Assembly: GCF_000755285.1 (NCBI RefSeq)
Contig: NZ_BBMK01000004.1
Span: forward strand, 124,001-188,000
DNA length: 64,000 bases
Direction: 5' to 3'
From: Nonlabens ulvanivorans
GTDB taxonomy: Bacteria > Bacteroidota > Bacteroidia > Flavobacteriales > Flavobacteriaceae
Shown here: positions 21,041-30,593 of the stretch, in pieces
Numbering within the stretch: the stretch's first letter is position 1
How the letters are laid out: each line of letters opens with the position of its first letter
Notes under the pieces: model-generated
Told to the model about the DNA's origin: nothing
The model's input: only the letters and a program-made list of their open reading frames with translations
Database searches by the model: none
Position numbers and translations under genes: made by a program

Positions 21041-21955
21041 ATGCAAGCGATTGCTTTTTATTTGTTTTATCCACTGCTCTGGTTCATCTCTAAACTTCCA
21101 GCACGATTAACTTACTTATTAAGTGACTTTGCTTTTCTGATTATTTATTATTTGATTGGTTATCGTAAAAAAGTAATCATTAGTAATTTAAAAGTTGCCT
21201 TTCCAGAGAAAACTGATATAGAATTAAAAGAACTATGTAAAAAAACAACACAACATTTTTGCGATAGTTTCATAGAGGTCATTATGTCCATGTCTATGAG
21301 TCATAAAGAAATGCTGAATAGGTTTGAGTATACCAATCTTGAATTAATACATCAATTTAGAGCTCAGAATAGGCCTATAGTGGTCATGTTCGGTCATCAA
21401 GCTAGTTATGAATGGACCATGTGTTTAGACGGCCTAGTCGACTACAAGATCATTGCGGTTTATAAACCTCTAGCTAATAAGTATTTCAATAAGTTGATTG
21501 TTGATATTAGACAAAAGTTTAATTCAACAATGATTACCATGCGAGAAGCAAGTAATAGCATTTCTAATAGCCTTATTAAAGGTGAAATGGCTATGTATGG
21601 ATTAGTGGCAGATCAATCTCCAGCACGCTATAGAGCACAACATTTCACAACATTTTTTAATAAAACAAGTGCTGTCTTTATGGGAAGTGAAAAATTGGCT
21701 AAAGCTCACGACACAGCTGTAGTTTACCTAGCCGTAGAAAAAGTAAAAAGAGGCTACTACCAAGCAACTTTTCAAACTATCACAGAACATGCAGCCCAAA
21801 CTAAAGATTGGGAAATTACAGATACCTTTTTTGACCTATTAGAAAAACAAATAAGAAAGCAACCAGAGTATTATCTCTGGTCGCATAAAAGATGGAAGGC
21901 TACACCAAGTAATATTAAGCGTAAGCCTGTGCTATCGCCTCGAGTTCAGCTATAA
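21041..21955 (+). CDS. LpxL/HtrB-like lipid A acyltransferase
   Basis: A 304-residue lysophospholipid/lipid A acyltransferase family protein with an N-terminal membrane anchor (FYLFYPLLWFISKLP). The catalytic box is MFGHQASYEW (HX4E form), followed by AVYKPLANKYFNKL and VADQSPARY, conserved in late acyltransferases that complete lipid A. It should act at the inner face of the inner membrane. Its last 41 bases overlap the end of convergent glmM. Confidence 0.87.
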   Translation: MQAIAFYLFYPLLWFISKLPARLTYLLSDFAFLIIYYLIGYRKKVIISNLKVAFPEKTDIELKELCKKTTQHFCDSFIEVIMSMSMSHKEMLNRFEYTNLELIHQFRAQNRPIVVMFGHQASYEWTMCLDGLVDYKIIAVYKPLANKYFNKLIVDIRQKFNSTMITMREASNSISNSLIKGEMAMYGLVADQSPARYRAQHFTTFFNKTSAVFMGSEKLAKAHDTAVVYLAVEKVKRGYYQATFQTITEHAAQTKDWEITDTFFDLLEKQIRKQPEYYLWSHKRWKATPSNIKRKPVLSPRVQL

Positions 21956-23309
21956 AACGATTTGCTAACTCATCTGCTGAGATTTGTGTTGGTGCCTCTG
22001 TATATATTCTAATGATAGGTTCAGTGTTAGATTTACGCATATGAACCCATTGCGTAGGGAAATCTATCTTAACACCATCTATAGTGGTTAACTCTTCATT
22101 TACATATTTAGTAGCTATATCTTTCATGATATCATCTACAGGCATGCCTTTCGTTAATTGCACTTTGTTCTTACTCATGTAGTACTCTGGATAGCTTGCT
22201 CTCAAAGCACTTACCTTCATTTTCTTCTCTGTAAGTAATGATAAGAACATGGCAATACCCACTAATGCATCGCGACCGTAATGTGAATCTGGATAGATAA
22301 TTCCACCATTTCCTTCACCACCAATAACAGCGTTCATTTCTTTCATCTTAGTAACGACATTAACTTCTCCAACTGCTGCTGCATAGTATTTTCCACCATG
22401 TGCTTCAGTAACGTCTCTTAATGCACGAGAAGATGACAGATTAGAGACTGTATTTCCTTTATGATGACCTAAAATATAATCTGCACAAGCGACTAATGTA
22501 TACTCTTCACCAAACATTTCACCTTCTTCAGTCATAAAAGCAAGTCTATCCACATCTGGATCTACTGTAATACCAAAATCTGCCTTATGCTCTACTACTG
22601 CAGCAGCTAGATCACCTAAATGCTCTTTTAATGGCTCTGGATTATGTGGAAAATGACCTGTAGGATCACAATATAACTCAACTACTTCTACTCCTAATTT
22701 CTTTAATAATGCCGGCACAGCTATTCCACCAGTAGAATTAACACCATCAACTACGACTTTCAAATTCATCGCTTTTATAGCATCTATCTTAGTTACAGGC
22801 ATATCTAGAACTAAGTCAATATGTCTGTCTATATAGTCAGTTATTACCTTAACAGTTCCTAAATCATCAACCTCTACATAATTAAAATCTTCTGCAGCTG
22901 CAGTATCTAGAATTTTCTGTCCTTCTACACCATTTAAAAATTCTCCTTTATTATTTAAGAGTTTAAGCGCATTCCATTGTTTAGGATTATGACTTGCAGT
23001 TAAAATAATTCCACCATCTGCATTTTCTATAGGCACTGCTACTTCTACCGTTGGTGTCGTACTCAAGCCTAAATCAATGATGTGACATCCCATGCCCACT
23101 AAAGTATTTTGAACTAAAGCTTGAATCATAGAACCACTTAAACGTGCATCTCTTCCTATAACAACTGTTGGATCACTTTTTCCAGAGGCTTCTTTAATCC
23201 ATTTTGCATAAGCGGATGCGAATTTTACAGCATCTAATGGTGTTAAATTATCGCCTGGCTCACCACCAATGGTTCCGCGAATTCCTGAAATAGATTTTAT
23301 AAGTGTCAT
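21915..23309 (-). CDS. glmM: phosphoglucosamine mutase
   Basis: A 464-residue alpha-D-phosphohexomutase. It begins LIKSISGIRGTIGG, has the phosphoserine loop TASHNPKQWNALK, the metal-binding DPDVDRLAF, the sugar-binding GGEGNGGII and a C-terminal phosphate-binding RKSNTEPIIRIY, which together fit GlmM (glucosamine-6-P to glucosamine-1-P) for UDP-GlcNAc synthesis, though related phosphomannomutase/phosphoglucomutase activity cannot be excluded. The 3' end overlaps the acyltransferase gene on the other strand. Confidence 0.9.
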   Translation of the reverse strand: MTLIKSISGIRGTIGGEPGDNLTPLDAVKFASAYAKWIKEASGKSDPTVVIGRDARLSGSMIQALVQNTLVGMGCHIIDLGLSTTPTVEVAVPIENADGGIILTASHNPKQWNALKLLNNKGEFLNGVEGQKILDTAAAEDFNYVEVDDLGTVKVITDYIDRHIDLVLDMPVTKIDAIKAMNLKVVVDGVNSTGGIAVPALLKKLGVEVVELYCDPTGHFPHNPEPLKEHLGDLAAAVVEHKADFGITVDPDVDRLAFMTEEGEMFGEEYTLVACADYILGHHKGNTVSNLSSSRALRDVTEAHGGKYYAAAVGEVNVVTKMKEMNAVIGGEGNGGIIYPDSHYGRDALVGIAMFLSLLTEKKMKVSALRASYPEYYMSKNKVQLTKGMPVDDIMKDIATKYVNEELTTIDGVKIDFPTQWVHMRKSNTEPIIRIYTEAPTQISADELANRFIAELEAIAQAYA

Positions 23310-23372
23310 AGAAAAAATACTTTACATTTACCACAAAAGTAAGAGTACTCAACGCCATCTACAACTGCAACC

Positions 23373-23960
23373 ATGAATTATCTCGCACATATTTATCTTT
23401 CTGGAAATGATACAGAATTACGTATCGGTAACTTTATCGCAGATTCTGTGCGAGGAAAGGATTTTTCAATGTTTCCGGAACGTGTTGCACAAGGTATTAT
23501 TTTACATAGACATATCGATACGTTTACAGATTCGCATCCCGTAGTTAAATTAAGTAAAAAACTGATACGTAGTGAGTATGGCCATTGGAGTAGTGTTATC
23601 GTTGATATATATTATGATCACTTTCTAGCAGCTAATTGGTCTGATTTTAATGATCAGCCGCTGGATATATATGTTCAACAATTCTATTCTGATTTAAAAG
23701 AGAATTATGATATTTTACCAAAAAAAGTTCAGAAGTTTTTACCCTACATGATTGAACAAAACTGGATCAATAGCTATGCAACAGTAGATGGAATTTCACG
23801 CATTTTCCATCAAATGAACCATCGCACAAGAAACCGCAGTAAAATGAATTTTGCGCCTATAGAGCTTGTTAAATACTATAATGAAATGGAGCGTCACTTT
23901 AGAGAGTTTTTTGAGGATCTAGAGTTTCATGTGAAAATGCATCGTAAAGCATTAGATTAA
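23373..23960 (+). CDS. acpH: acyl carrier protein phosphodiesterase
   Basis: A 195-residue AcpH-like HD-superfamily protein: MNYLAHIYLSG, GNFIADSVRGKDFS, ILHRHIDTFTDSHP and DIYYDHFLAANW are the conserved metal-binding blocks. AcpH removes 4'-phosphopantetheine from ACP. It is divergent from glmM (63 bases between them) and ends before a two-way terminator. Confidence 0.87.
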   Translation: MNYLAHIYLSGNDTELRIGNFIADSVRGKDFSMFPERVAQGIILHRHIDTFTDSHPVVKLSKKLIRSEYGHWSSVIVDIYYDHFLAANWSDFNDQPLDIYVQQFYSDLKENYDILPKKVQKFLPYMIEQNWINSYATVDGISRIFHQMNHRTRNRSKMNFAPIELVKYYNEMERHFREFFEDLEFHVKMHRKALD

Positions 23961-23983
23961 ATAGAATTACTAATTATTAAACA

Positions 23984-24014
23984 TAAAAAAACCTCGCATT
24001 AATGCGAGGTTTTT
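23984..24014. terminator. bidirectional terminator between acpH and the BON-LysM gene
   Basis: Perfect 10-bp stem acctcgcatt / aatgcgaggt (23991-24010) flanked by an A run on the left and a T run on the right, so it can terminate both convergent genes. Confidence 0.88.
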
Positions 24015-24048
24015 AATATCAAGAAATTAAAATTTCTTTATTCTATTT

Positions 24049-24426
24049 CTACAAATTAGGAATTACTAATTCTTGTCCTGGATGTATCACATCTGGATTA
24101 GAAAGTACACCCGTATTTGCAGCAAATATTTGTTTATACTTCATTGGATCTTTGAAATAATGCTTTGCAATAAGGCTTAATGACTCACCGCTTTGAACTG
24201 TGTGACGTGCATAAACTGATGCATCTTCAACCTTAATGTCTGCCATTAAATCGCTAGGATTATCTCCACCTACTCTTTTAATTTCGTCCCATAATTGATC
24301 CTTATCATAAGGAGTCGCTGCTGTTCCTCTTATTTCAAGACGCTCTCCATTTACTTGAACATCACCATCTTTAATTGCTAATTTCTCTCCTAAGTCAAGA
24401 ACGCTTTGATATTTTGCTTTTACCAT
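24049..24426 (-). CDS. BON-LysM protein, Kbp/YgaU-like
   Basis: A 125-residue protein with an N-terminal BON domain (LAIKDGDVQVNGERLEIRGTA in my reading) and a C-terminal LysM domain (HTVQSGESLSLIAKHYFKDP, ending HPGQELVIPNL). This arrangement is that of E. coli Kbp (YgaU), a cytoplasmic potassium-binding protein; no signal peptide is visible, in agreement. A peptidoglycan role through LysM is the alternative. Confidence 0.82.
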   Translation of the reverse strand: MVKAKYQSVLDLGEKLAIKDGDVQVNGERLEIRGTAATPYDKDQLWDEIKRVGGDNPSDLMADIKVEDASVYARHTVQSGESLSLIAKHYFKDPMKYKQIFAANTGVLSNPDVIHPGQELVIPNL

Positions 24427-24538
24427 TTTAGTTGTTTTAATTAATATGTTTAAAGTTAAGAATGATTTGTGATAAAAAAGATAATCAGAAATGAAAACTT
24501 TTTCATTCGATGAAATGTACGATTATTTCTTTAAAATA

Positions 24539-24554
24539 CGCTTTCGCGAAAGCG
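24539..24554. repeat. 16-bp palindrome CGCTTTCGCGAAAGCG
   Basis: Perfect copy in the gap between the yebC-like stop and the BON-LysM start; flanking TA/TA extends the symmetry. It sits where a terminator of the yebC-like gene would be expected but has no T run. Confidence 0.9.
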
Positions 24555-24567
24555 TAAACATATCCTA

Positions 24568-25311
24568 TTACTCTTCTTCTTTCATTGTCGTGTAAACATT
24601 GTTCACGTCATCATCTTCATCTAATTTTTCAAGAAGTTTCTCTACATCTTCACGCTGTTCTGCAGTGACTTCTTTTTGCATTGTAGGAATGTACTCAAAA
24701 TCAGAACTTAGAATCTCGTGCCCTAGTTCTTCGATACCTTTCTGTAAAGCTCCATAATTTTGGAATTCAGCATAAATCATTATTCCATCTACTGAGTTAT
24801 CATCTTCTTCATCTTTCTCGTCTAGAAATAATTCTTCAGCACCAAAATCGATCAACTCTAACTCTAATTCTTCTAAATCCACATCGCCAGCCGGAATTCT
24901 AAAATGACATTTATGATCAAACATAAATTCTACAGAACCCGATGTACTTAAATTCCCGTCACATTTAGTAAAATAACTGCGCACATTTGCCACGGTTCTA
25001 TTATTATTATCTGTAGAAGTCTCTACAAGAATTGCAACACCATGTGGTGCATATCCTTCAAAAAGAACGGTTTCATAATTAGCTGTATCCTTATCTGTAG
25101 CTTTCTTAATAGCACGTTCAACATTTGCCTTAGGCATGTTAACGGCCTTTGCATTTTGGATTACCGCACGCAACTTTGAATTGGATTCTGGATCTGGTCC
25201 GCCTTCTTTTACTGCGATAACGATATCCTTACCTATTCTAGTAAATGCTTTAGACATAGCGCTCCATCTTTTCATCTTGCGCGCCTTGCGGAATTCAAAT
25301 GCTCTTCCCAT
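24568..25311 (-). CDS. YebC/PmpR family protein
   Basis: A 247-residue YebC-type protein, recently linked in the literature to translation of proline stretches as well as to transcription regulation. Start MGRAFEFRKARKMKRWSAMSK is the Bacteroidota variant; NAKAVNMPKANVERAIKKA and FEGYAPHGVAILVE are strongly conserved. The C-terminal acidic tail is typical. Cytoplasmic. Confidence 0.9.
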   Translation of the reverse strand: MGRAFEFRKARKMKRWSAMSKAFTRIGKDIVIAVKEGGPDPESNSKLRAVIQNAKAVNMPKANVERAIKKATDKDTANYETVLFEGYAPHGVAILVETSTDNNNRTVANVRSYFTKCDGNLSTSGSVEFMFDHKCHFRIPAGDVDLEELELELIDFGAEELFLDEKDEEDDNSVDGIMIYAEFQNYGALQKGIEELGHEILSSDFEYIPTMQKEVTAEQREDVEKLLEKLDEDDDVNNVYTTMKEEE

Positions 25312-25388
25312 TTAATGTTTTTGTTATTTGTTAAAGTTCAAATTTAAGATTCTGTGACTATCCTTGCAAGTACATTGATATTCTTATG

Positions 25389-26320
25389 TTATTCTAATTC
25401 TGATAATAATATTTTCAAATATTGACTCGTACCATATGACCATATAGTATATGCCTTTTTTCTGTTGATATTAAACCATGTTTTTGATTGATTAAAACCA
25501 TCTGTTTTTTGTAAAATATCTGTTCTATCATTTTTAGCAGCTGCCGTTAGATAAACGGTAATAGGTAATGTTTTCTCAAAAAAGGTATGGCTATATAATT
25601 TTGTGAAATCATCATAGACACTTTGTAACGTAGCGATATCATTAGACTTTGATAATGCTATAGCTTTATTTTTATTAACCTCAATAGTGTTTTTAAGATC
25701 CAACAACCTATTATTAAATTGTTGTGGTGATAATTGAGTAATATCTTGCCATAGATATGCCTCGGCATTTTTAATTTGTAGCACCAATATATTCATCTCA
25801 TTATAATGATCGTAAATCTTGATGGTTGAAGCCATTTTTTGAGCTAGTTCATTATTATTTACAGTTATAACTAAATCATGTTTTAATCCATAGTTTTCAA
25901 CTGCAGTATCATAATCTTTACGCAACTGATACATTGCATTTCGTATTTTTCTATAAATAGCAATCTTATCAACGCTGGCTCCTGTTGTAAATCTGCCTTT
26001 AGGAGTTGGGCATAATCGTTTTTAACAATAGCGATGTTGCCTTTTAAATATGCAAATGCAGCTTGTTGAAATTCTTTATCAAAAGGCTTTTCTTTTTCAA
26101 TCTTGCGTAACGCTTTGAGTAATACGTTTTCAAGAACTTTACGTTCTCCATTACGTTTTTGCAAATTTGGTTCATGAGAATACGTGTACATATAGTTCCA
26201 AGTTTGCTCAATAACTTGTTCATGATTTTTATCAACAAATTCAAGGTAAGATTTAGATGTGTTATAGCGTTGTGCATGAACATTCAATCCTAGTAATATA
26301 AAAAATAAAAAATATCGCAT
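25389..26320 (-). CDS. hypothetical secreted protein (frameshifted)
   Basis: Two overlapping frames (26320-25883 and 25934-25389) join into about 310 residues if one base is restored near 25985-26005 (GAGCC[A]AGCG), giving ASVDKIAIYRKIRNAMYQLRKDYD. An N-terminal signal peptide (RYFLFFILLGLNVHA) directs export; the mature part is helical, with several Tyr/Lys-rich repeats, but matches no family I recall with certainty. Its ATG directly abuts the T run of the terminator of the pterin dehydratase gene, so its own promoter is not evident. Confidence 0.6.
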
Positions 26321-26352
26321 AAAAAAACAGCTGCCCTTTAATGGGACAGCTG
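26321..26352 (-). terminator. terminator of the pterin dehydratase gene
   Basis: Stem cagctgccc / gggacagctg with loop ttaat region (26328-26352) and on the minus strand a T7 run (26327-26321) that runs directly into the next ATG at 26320. Confidence 0.82.
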
Positions 26353-26377
26353 CAATATTACAAAATGAATGCCGTAA

Positions 26378-26665
26378 TTACTCATCACCAACGATATGCT
26401 CTATCGCAGCAGCAAGTTTAAAGTCATTTTCTGTTAGACCATTTACATCATGTGTACTTAGAGTAATCTCTAACGTGTTGTAAACATTATGCCAGTCTGG
26501 ATGGTGTTCCATTTTCTCGGCTATTAATGCTATACGAGTCATCACAGAAAATGTATCCATGAAATTATCAAATTCAAAGGTCGTGTGAATGGCATCGTCA
26601 TAATAATCCCACCCTTCAATATTTTCTAAATGCTTGAATATCTGGTCTTCAGTTAATTTTTCCAT
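26378..26665 (-). CDS. 4a-hydroxytetrahydrobiopterin dehydratase
   Basis: A 95-residue pterin-4a-carbinolamine dehydratase (PhhB/DCoH type). I choose Met at 26665 ([10 protein letters not shown]) because the longer frame upstream overlaps the CsbD gene. [18 protein letters not shown] holds the catalytic His-His-Pro-Asp-Trp and the later His. It recycles the pterin cofactor of aromatic amino acid hydroxylases; no hydroxylase gene is in the window. Confidence 0.9.
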   Translation of the reverse strand: MEKLTEDQIFKHLENIEGWDYYDDAIHTTFEFDNFMDTFSVMTRIALIAEKMEHHPDWHNVYNTLEITLSTHDVNGLTENDFKLAAAIEHIVGDE

Positions 26666-26672
26666 TTGTTTT

Positions 26673-26858
26673 TTATTTATCGTCAAAGGTATTTTTAATT
26701 TTTCTTTTAGCCTCACCTAGACCTTCTTTAATTTCACCTTTTACTTGATCAGTTTTACCTTCTGCTTCAGTAGATTTATCATCAGTTAATTTCCCAAATT
26801 CCTCTTTGGCTTTTCCTTTTGCCTGATCCCATTTTCCTTCTAATTCTTTATCGCTCAT
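26673..26858 (-). CDS. CsbD family stress protein
   Basis: A 61-residue charged, helical protein beginning [22 protein letters not shown], the CsbD signature, with a second half-repeat [15 protein letters not shown]. CsbD proteins are induced by general stress; molecular role unknown. It lies 7 bases upstream of the pterin dehydratase start and is probably co-transcribed with it. The longer frame reaching 27029 would run across the divergent gene and is rejected. Confidence 0.9.
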   Translation of the reverse strand: MSDKELEGKWDQAKGKAKEEFGKLTDDKSTEAEGKTDQVKGEIKEGLGEAKRKIKNTFDDK

Positions 26859-26977
26859 GGTATTAATTTTTTGAATGAGTTTAAATTTAGTTATGATAGC
26901 TGAAAATATGACACAATAAAATCTTAATCCTTCATTAAAATATTCCCAATACAAATAGGAACTCCTATCTTTAACCC

Positions 26978-27736
26978 ATGAAAAAAATCGCTCTACTCCT
27001 ATTGTTAATAAGCACAATCGCGTTTTCACAAGATGATCTCAAACAGATAAAGCCAGAAACAGCTGTGCATTTAAGAGAAATTCCAAGACATAACTTATCG
27101 CTCGCCTTTGGTGTCGCACAACCATCTGGTGACTATAGTGACATTGCCAGATCAGGACTTAATGTAGGATTAGAATACACCTATTATACTAATAAATATT
27201 TAGGGCTTAGCGCAGGCTTAAGACATCAATACAATGAGTTTGGATATTTAGATACAGATACTAATCCGGAAAACAACATAAGTTCAAATAATTATACCGC
27301 TACTAGCATCACTATAGGACCAACTTTCAGTTACACTAGAAATAGATTCCAACTTGATGTAATGTTAAAAGGCGGAATGGCTTTTTACAATAATCCAGAT
27401 AACGTTGTCACTAATAATGAATTGCAAGATGCACCACCAACCATATTATATCAATCTGATGCCGCAAACTCAAAATCTGCAAGTGCTTACATAGAAGGTG
27501 GATTAAGATTTAACTACTATTTCCGTAGATCTGTACAACTATTTTTCTCGCCACAATATAATACTACATTAGGTAATCCTATAGGTTATAACTTTCTCGA
27601 TGAGAATGGTACGTCCTTTATTCCAGAAGAAGTACGCACGGTTAATGCTTCTAATTTCACTTTAAATTTTGGTATTAAAATAGCTTTGTCACCAGAATAT
27701 ACGAGTGGTGAAGACCGCTACGATGGTGATGAGTAG
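26978..27736 (+). CDS. outer membrane beta-barrel protein
   Basis: A 252-residue protein with a signal peptide (LLLLISTIAFSQ) and a mature part of alternating hydrophobic strands (LSLAFGVAQPSGDYSD, NVGLEYTYYTNKYLGLSAG) ending in NFTLNFGIKIALSPEY, typical of small OmpW/OmpA-like barrels of Bacteroidota. It starts 120 bases from the divergent csbD gene. A hairpin follows at 27761-27800. Function unknown. Confidence 0.7.
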   Translation: MKKIALLLLLISTIAFSQDDLKQIKPETAVHLREIPRHNLSLAFGVAQPSGDYSDIARSGLNVGLEYTYYTNKYLGLSAGLRHQYNEFGYLDTDTNPENNISSNNYTATSITIGPTFSYTRNRFQLDVMLKGGMAFYNNPDNVVTNNELQDAPPTILYQSDAANSKSASAYIEGGLRFNYYFRRSVQLFFSPQYNTTLGNPIGYNFLDENGTSFIPEEVRTVNASNFTLNFGIKIALSPEYTSGEDRYDGDE

Positions 27737-27760
27737 ATTTTAATCTATTATTATATTAAT

Positions 27761-27805
27761 ATACATTCTACTTTTTCATAGTAAAAAGTAGGGAATGTAT
27801 ATTTT
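27761..27805 (+). terminator. hairpin after the barrel gene
   Basis: Long imperfect inverted repeat: atacattctacttttt pairs with aaaaagta-gg-gaatgtat with a small bulge, followed by a short T run. Confidence 0.65.
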
Positions 27806-27865
27806 AACAAACTCTTACTAAAACACATTTGTTTAATGTTTAACTTTATAATCTAAACAAAACAA

Positions 27866-28384
27866 GTGAAATTATATCAATTCTCATCACAGCAAAAGTT
27901 ACCAATCTCTATAGATGACGCATGGAAATTTTTGACGGACGCAAATAATCTTAAACTATTAACACCACCAGAACTGGAAATGAAAGTCCAGTATGGAACT
28001 GAAAGAGGCATGTATCCAGGCCAGTTAATAGAGTATTCGGTAAAACCATTACCACTTTACCGTACTAATTGGGTGACGCACATAACTCAAGTAAAAGAAA
28101 GAGAATTCTTTGTGGATGAGCAAATGTATGGACCATATGCAACCTGGCATCACAAACACTTTATTAGTGAAATACCTGGTGGAACATTAATGGAAGATTT
28201 GATACATTATCGTTTACCATTAGGTTTTCTGGGCAAATTAGGAGCACCATTTGTTAAGAAGCAATTAGATGAAATATTTCGCTTTCGCGAAAGCGCACTA
28301 ATCAAACATTTTGGTGAATACAAAGAAATTATCACAGCAAATAACGATTTACAAGAAACACAAAAAAACGAAATACTAAACTAA
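27866..28384 (+). CDS. SRPBCC family ligand-binding protein
   Basis: A 172-residue START/SRPBCC fold protein beginning at GTG 27866. Features: PISIDDAWKFLTDANNLKLLTPPEL, WHHKHFISEIPGG and the C-terminal helix ending FRESALIKHF. In Flavobacteriia such genes commonly stand next to an SDR and photolyase genes, as here, so a light- or pigment-related ligand is possible but unproven. A perfect palindrome copy (28280-28295) encodes RFRESA in the last helix. Ends one base before the SDR gene. Confidence 0.82.
   Translation: MKLYQFSSQQKLPISIDDAWKFLTDANNLKLLTPPELEMKVQYGTERGMYPGQLIEYSVKPLPLYRTNWVTHITQVKEREFFVDEQMYGPYATWHHKHFISEIPGGTLMEDLIHYRLPLGFLGKLGAPFVKKQLDEIFRFRESALIKHFGEYKEIITANNDLQETQKNEILN
28280..28295. 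repeat. 16-bp palindrome CGCTTTCGCGAAAGCG
   Basis: Perfect copy inside the SRPBCC gene, encoding RFRES. Confidence 0.9.
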
Positions 28385-28385
28385 A

Positions 28386-29081
28386 ATGTCTAAAAACATA
28401 CTACTTATAGGCGGAAGCCACGGAATAGGAAACGCTATCGTGCAACATATGCACCGTGATAATAATTTATTTGTAGCGTCTAGAGAAAACGAGAATTTAC
28501 CTGATGGTGTTACTCACATAAGCTTTGACGCTTTAACAGACGAGTTAGATACAAGTGCTTTACCAGAATCTATAGATGGGTTTGTTTACTGCCCTGGAAG
28601 CATTAATTTAAAACCTTTTAAGATGCTAAAACAAGAGCATTTTGAAGAAGATATGAATATCAATTTCTTTTCAATGCTTAAGGTGACACGTACAGTATTA
28701 CCTTTATTAACTAAGGAAGGTACTAGCAGTATGGTCTATTTTTCAACAGTCGCTGTAGGTACAGGAATGCCTTTTCATACTAGTGTAGCTGCTGCAAAAG
28801 GTGCGATTGAAGGTTTTGCAAAAGCACTAGCTGCAGAGTATGCACCAACTATACGTGTTAATGTGATTGCGCCATCATTAGTAGACACGCCACTTGCTGG
28901 TAGATTGCTTAACAATGATGCTAAAAAAGAAAAAATGGGAGAAATGCATCCTTTAAAACGTGTAGGTACACCAGATGATATCGCTAGTGTTGCAGCGTTT
29001 CTACTAGAGCAAAACGCAGGCTGGATTACCGGACAGGTTATAGGAGTTGATGGTGGTAAAGGAACCTTGAATTTGGGATAA
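28386..29081 (+). CDS. short-chain dehydrogenase/reductase
   Basis: A 231-residue classical SDR: nucleotide loop GGSHGIGNAI at residues 9-18, NINFFSML, the catalytic region YFSTVAVGTGMPFHTSVAAAKGA (Ser present, but the usual Tyr of YxxxK is replaced: the segment reads HTSVAAAKG, so the Lys is there and His/Thr stands where Tyr is expected). WITGQVIGVDGGKGTL is the typical C-terminus. It probably forms an operon with the SRPBCC gene. The missing Tyr means it may be a poor oxidoreductase. Confidence 0.85.
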   Translation: MSKNILLIGGSHGIGNAIVQHMHRDNNLFVASRENENLPDGVTHISFDALTDELDTSALPESIDGFVYCPGSINLKPFKMLKQEHFEEDMNINFFSMLKVTRTVLPLLTKEGTSSMVYFSTVAVGTGMPFHTSVAAAKGAIEGFAKALAAEYAPTIRVNVIAPSLVDTPLAGRLLNNDAKKEKMGEMHPLKRVGTPDDIASVAAFLLEQNAGWITGQVIGVDGGKGTLNLG

Positions 29082-29093
29082 ACAGTAGTAGAA

Positions 29094-29124
29094 TTGAGCG
29101 CAAAGATATGATGTAGTAATTTTG
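29094..29124 (+). promoter_or_regulatory. putative Bacteroidota promoter of the photolyase gene
   Basis: TTG (29094-29096), 20 bases, then TAATTTTG (29117-29124), matching the Bacteroidota -33 TTG / -7 TAnnTTTG pattern. It would give an 80-base leader before the photolyase ATG. Found by eye only. Confidence 0.4.
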
Positions 29125-29210
29125 TTTCATACAGTTATGTTTAATGCATGAATTATTATTTTAAATATTGTAATCAACAGTTGTCTCAAGATAAAAACTA
29201 AGCTAACAAC

Positions 29211-30535
29211 ATGAGTGAAAAAGTAAATATTTTTTGGTTCCGCAGGGATTTGAGATTGGATGATAATGTAGGTTTTTTAGAAGCTCTTAAAAGCGACTTA
29301 CCGGTAATTCCTATTTTCATTTTTGATAAAGAAATTTTGGATCACTTACCAGAAGATGATGCTCGTGTCACTTTTATATTTGAGGAATTGCAGCGTATGC
29401 GCAACGATCTTCAAGAAAACCATGACAGTTCACTAGCTATGTTTTATGGTAAACCTCAAATAATATGGGAGCAAATTTTATCCTACTATGAAGTAAACGC
29501 CGTGTTTACTAACCGTGACTATGAGCCTTACGCCCAAGAAAGAGATTTAAAGCTCACCTCTTTCTTTAATGACCAGAATATAGAATTCTATACTTTTAAG
29601 GATCAAGTCATTTATGAAAAAGATGACATCGTAAAAGGCGATGGCGATCCCTATGTCGTATATACACCTTATAAAAATAAATGGTTAGAGAATTTCCGCA
29701 ATGACTTTGGTAAAGCTGAAAATCTAACCATTCATTATACAAACGAGTATCTCGATAATTGTATCAAAAACAGTCGCTTACCAAATTTAGATCTGTCGGA
29801 TATGGGATTCAAAAAATCAGCAATCGAGGTTCCTGATTACAATGTGAAACCTACACTTATAGAAGATTATGAGAAAACAAGAAATTTTCCTGCTTTAGAA
29901 GATGGTACATCACGATTAGGTGTTTATCTCAGATTTGGTGTCGTTAGCATCCGTAAAATGATGAAAAAGGCGGACCTGGCAAGTGAGAAAACGTTCATGA
30001 GCGAGCTTATATGGCGAGAATTCTTTATGAGTATTTTATATCATTTTCCTCATACCGTTGATCATGCCTTTAGAGCAAAATATGATCGTATTGAGTGGAG
30101 AAATAATGAGGCCGAGTTTGAGAAGTGGAAAAAAGGACAAACAGGATATGCCATCGTTGATGCAGGAATGCGTGAATTAAATACTACTGGCCATATGCAC
30201 AATCGGTACGAATGTTGGTCGCAAGTTTCTTATGTAAACATTTACTAATTGACTGGCGATGGGGGGGCGAACGCTATTTTGCAGAAAAACTTCTAGACTT
30301 TGATCTTTCTGCAAACGTTGGTAACTGGCAATGGGCTGCTGGTAGCGGTGTTGATGCGGCACCTTACTTTAGAATCTTTAATCCTATTACACAAAAAGAT
30401 AAGTTTGATAAGAATTATAACTATATCAAACAATGGGTACCAGAATTTGAGACAGATAATTATGTTGAGAAAATGGTAGATCATAAAGAGGCACGTGAAC
30501 GCTGCTTAAAAACCTATAAAGAAGCAGTGGCCTAA
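29211..30535 (+). CDS. deoxyribodipyrimidine photolyase (frameshifted)
   Basis: A FAD enzyme that repairs UV pyrimidine dimers with light. [18 protein letters not shown] starts the antenna domain; [40 protein letters not shown] and, after the break, [17 protein letters not shown] and [10 protein letters not shown] are the FAD-binding blocks. One base is missing near 30205 (CG[T]GTACG); repair links HMHNR to [17 protein letters not shown] and gives about 441 residues. A G7 run at 30261-30267 adds a Gly (WGGE for the usual WGE). NWQWAAG with Asn-Trp resembles CPD photolyases. Probably functional in the organism; the defects look like sequence errors. Confidence 0.88.
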
Positions 30536-30593
30536 CGACTATTGATCAATATAAAATCACAACCACTAAGCTAGACATCCAGCATTTACCAAT

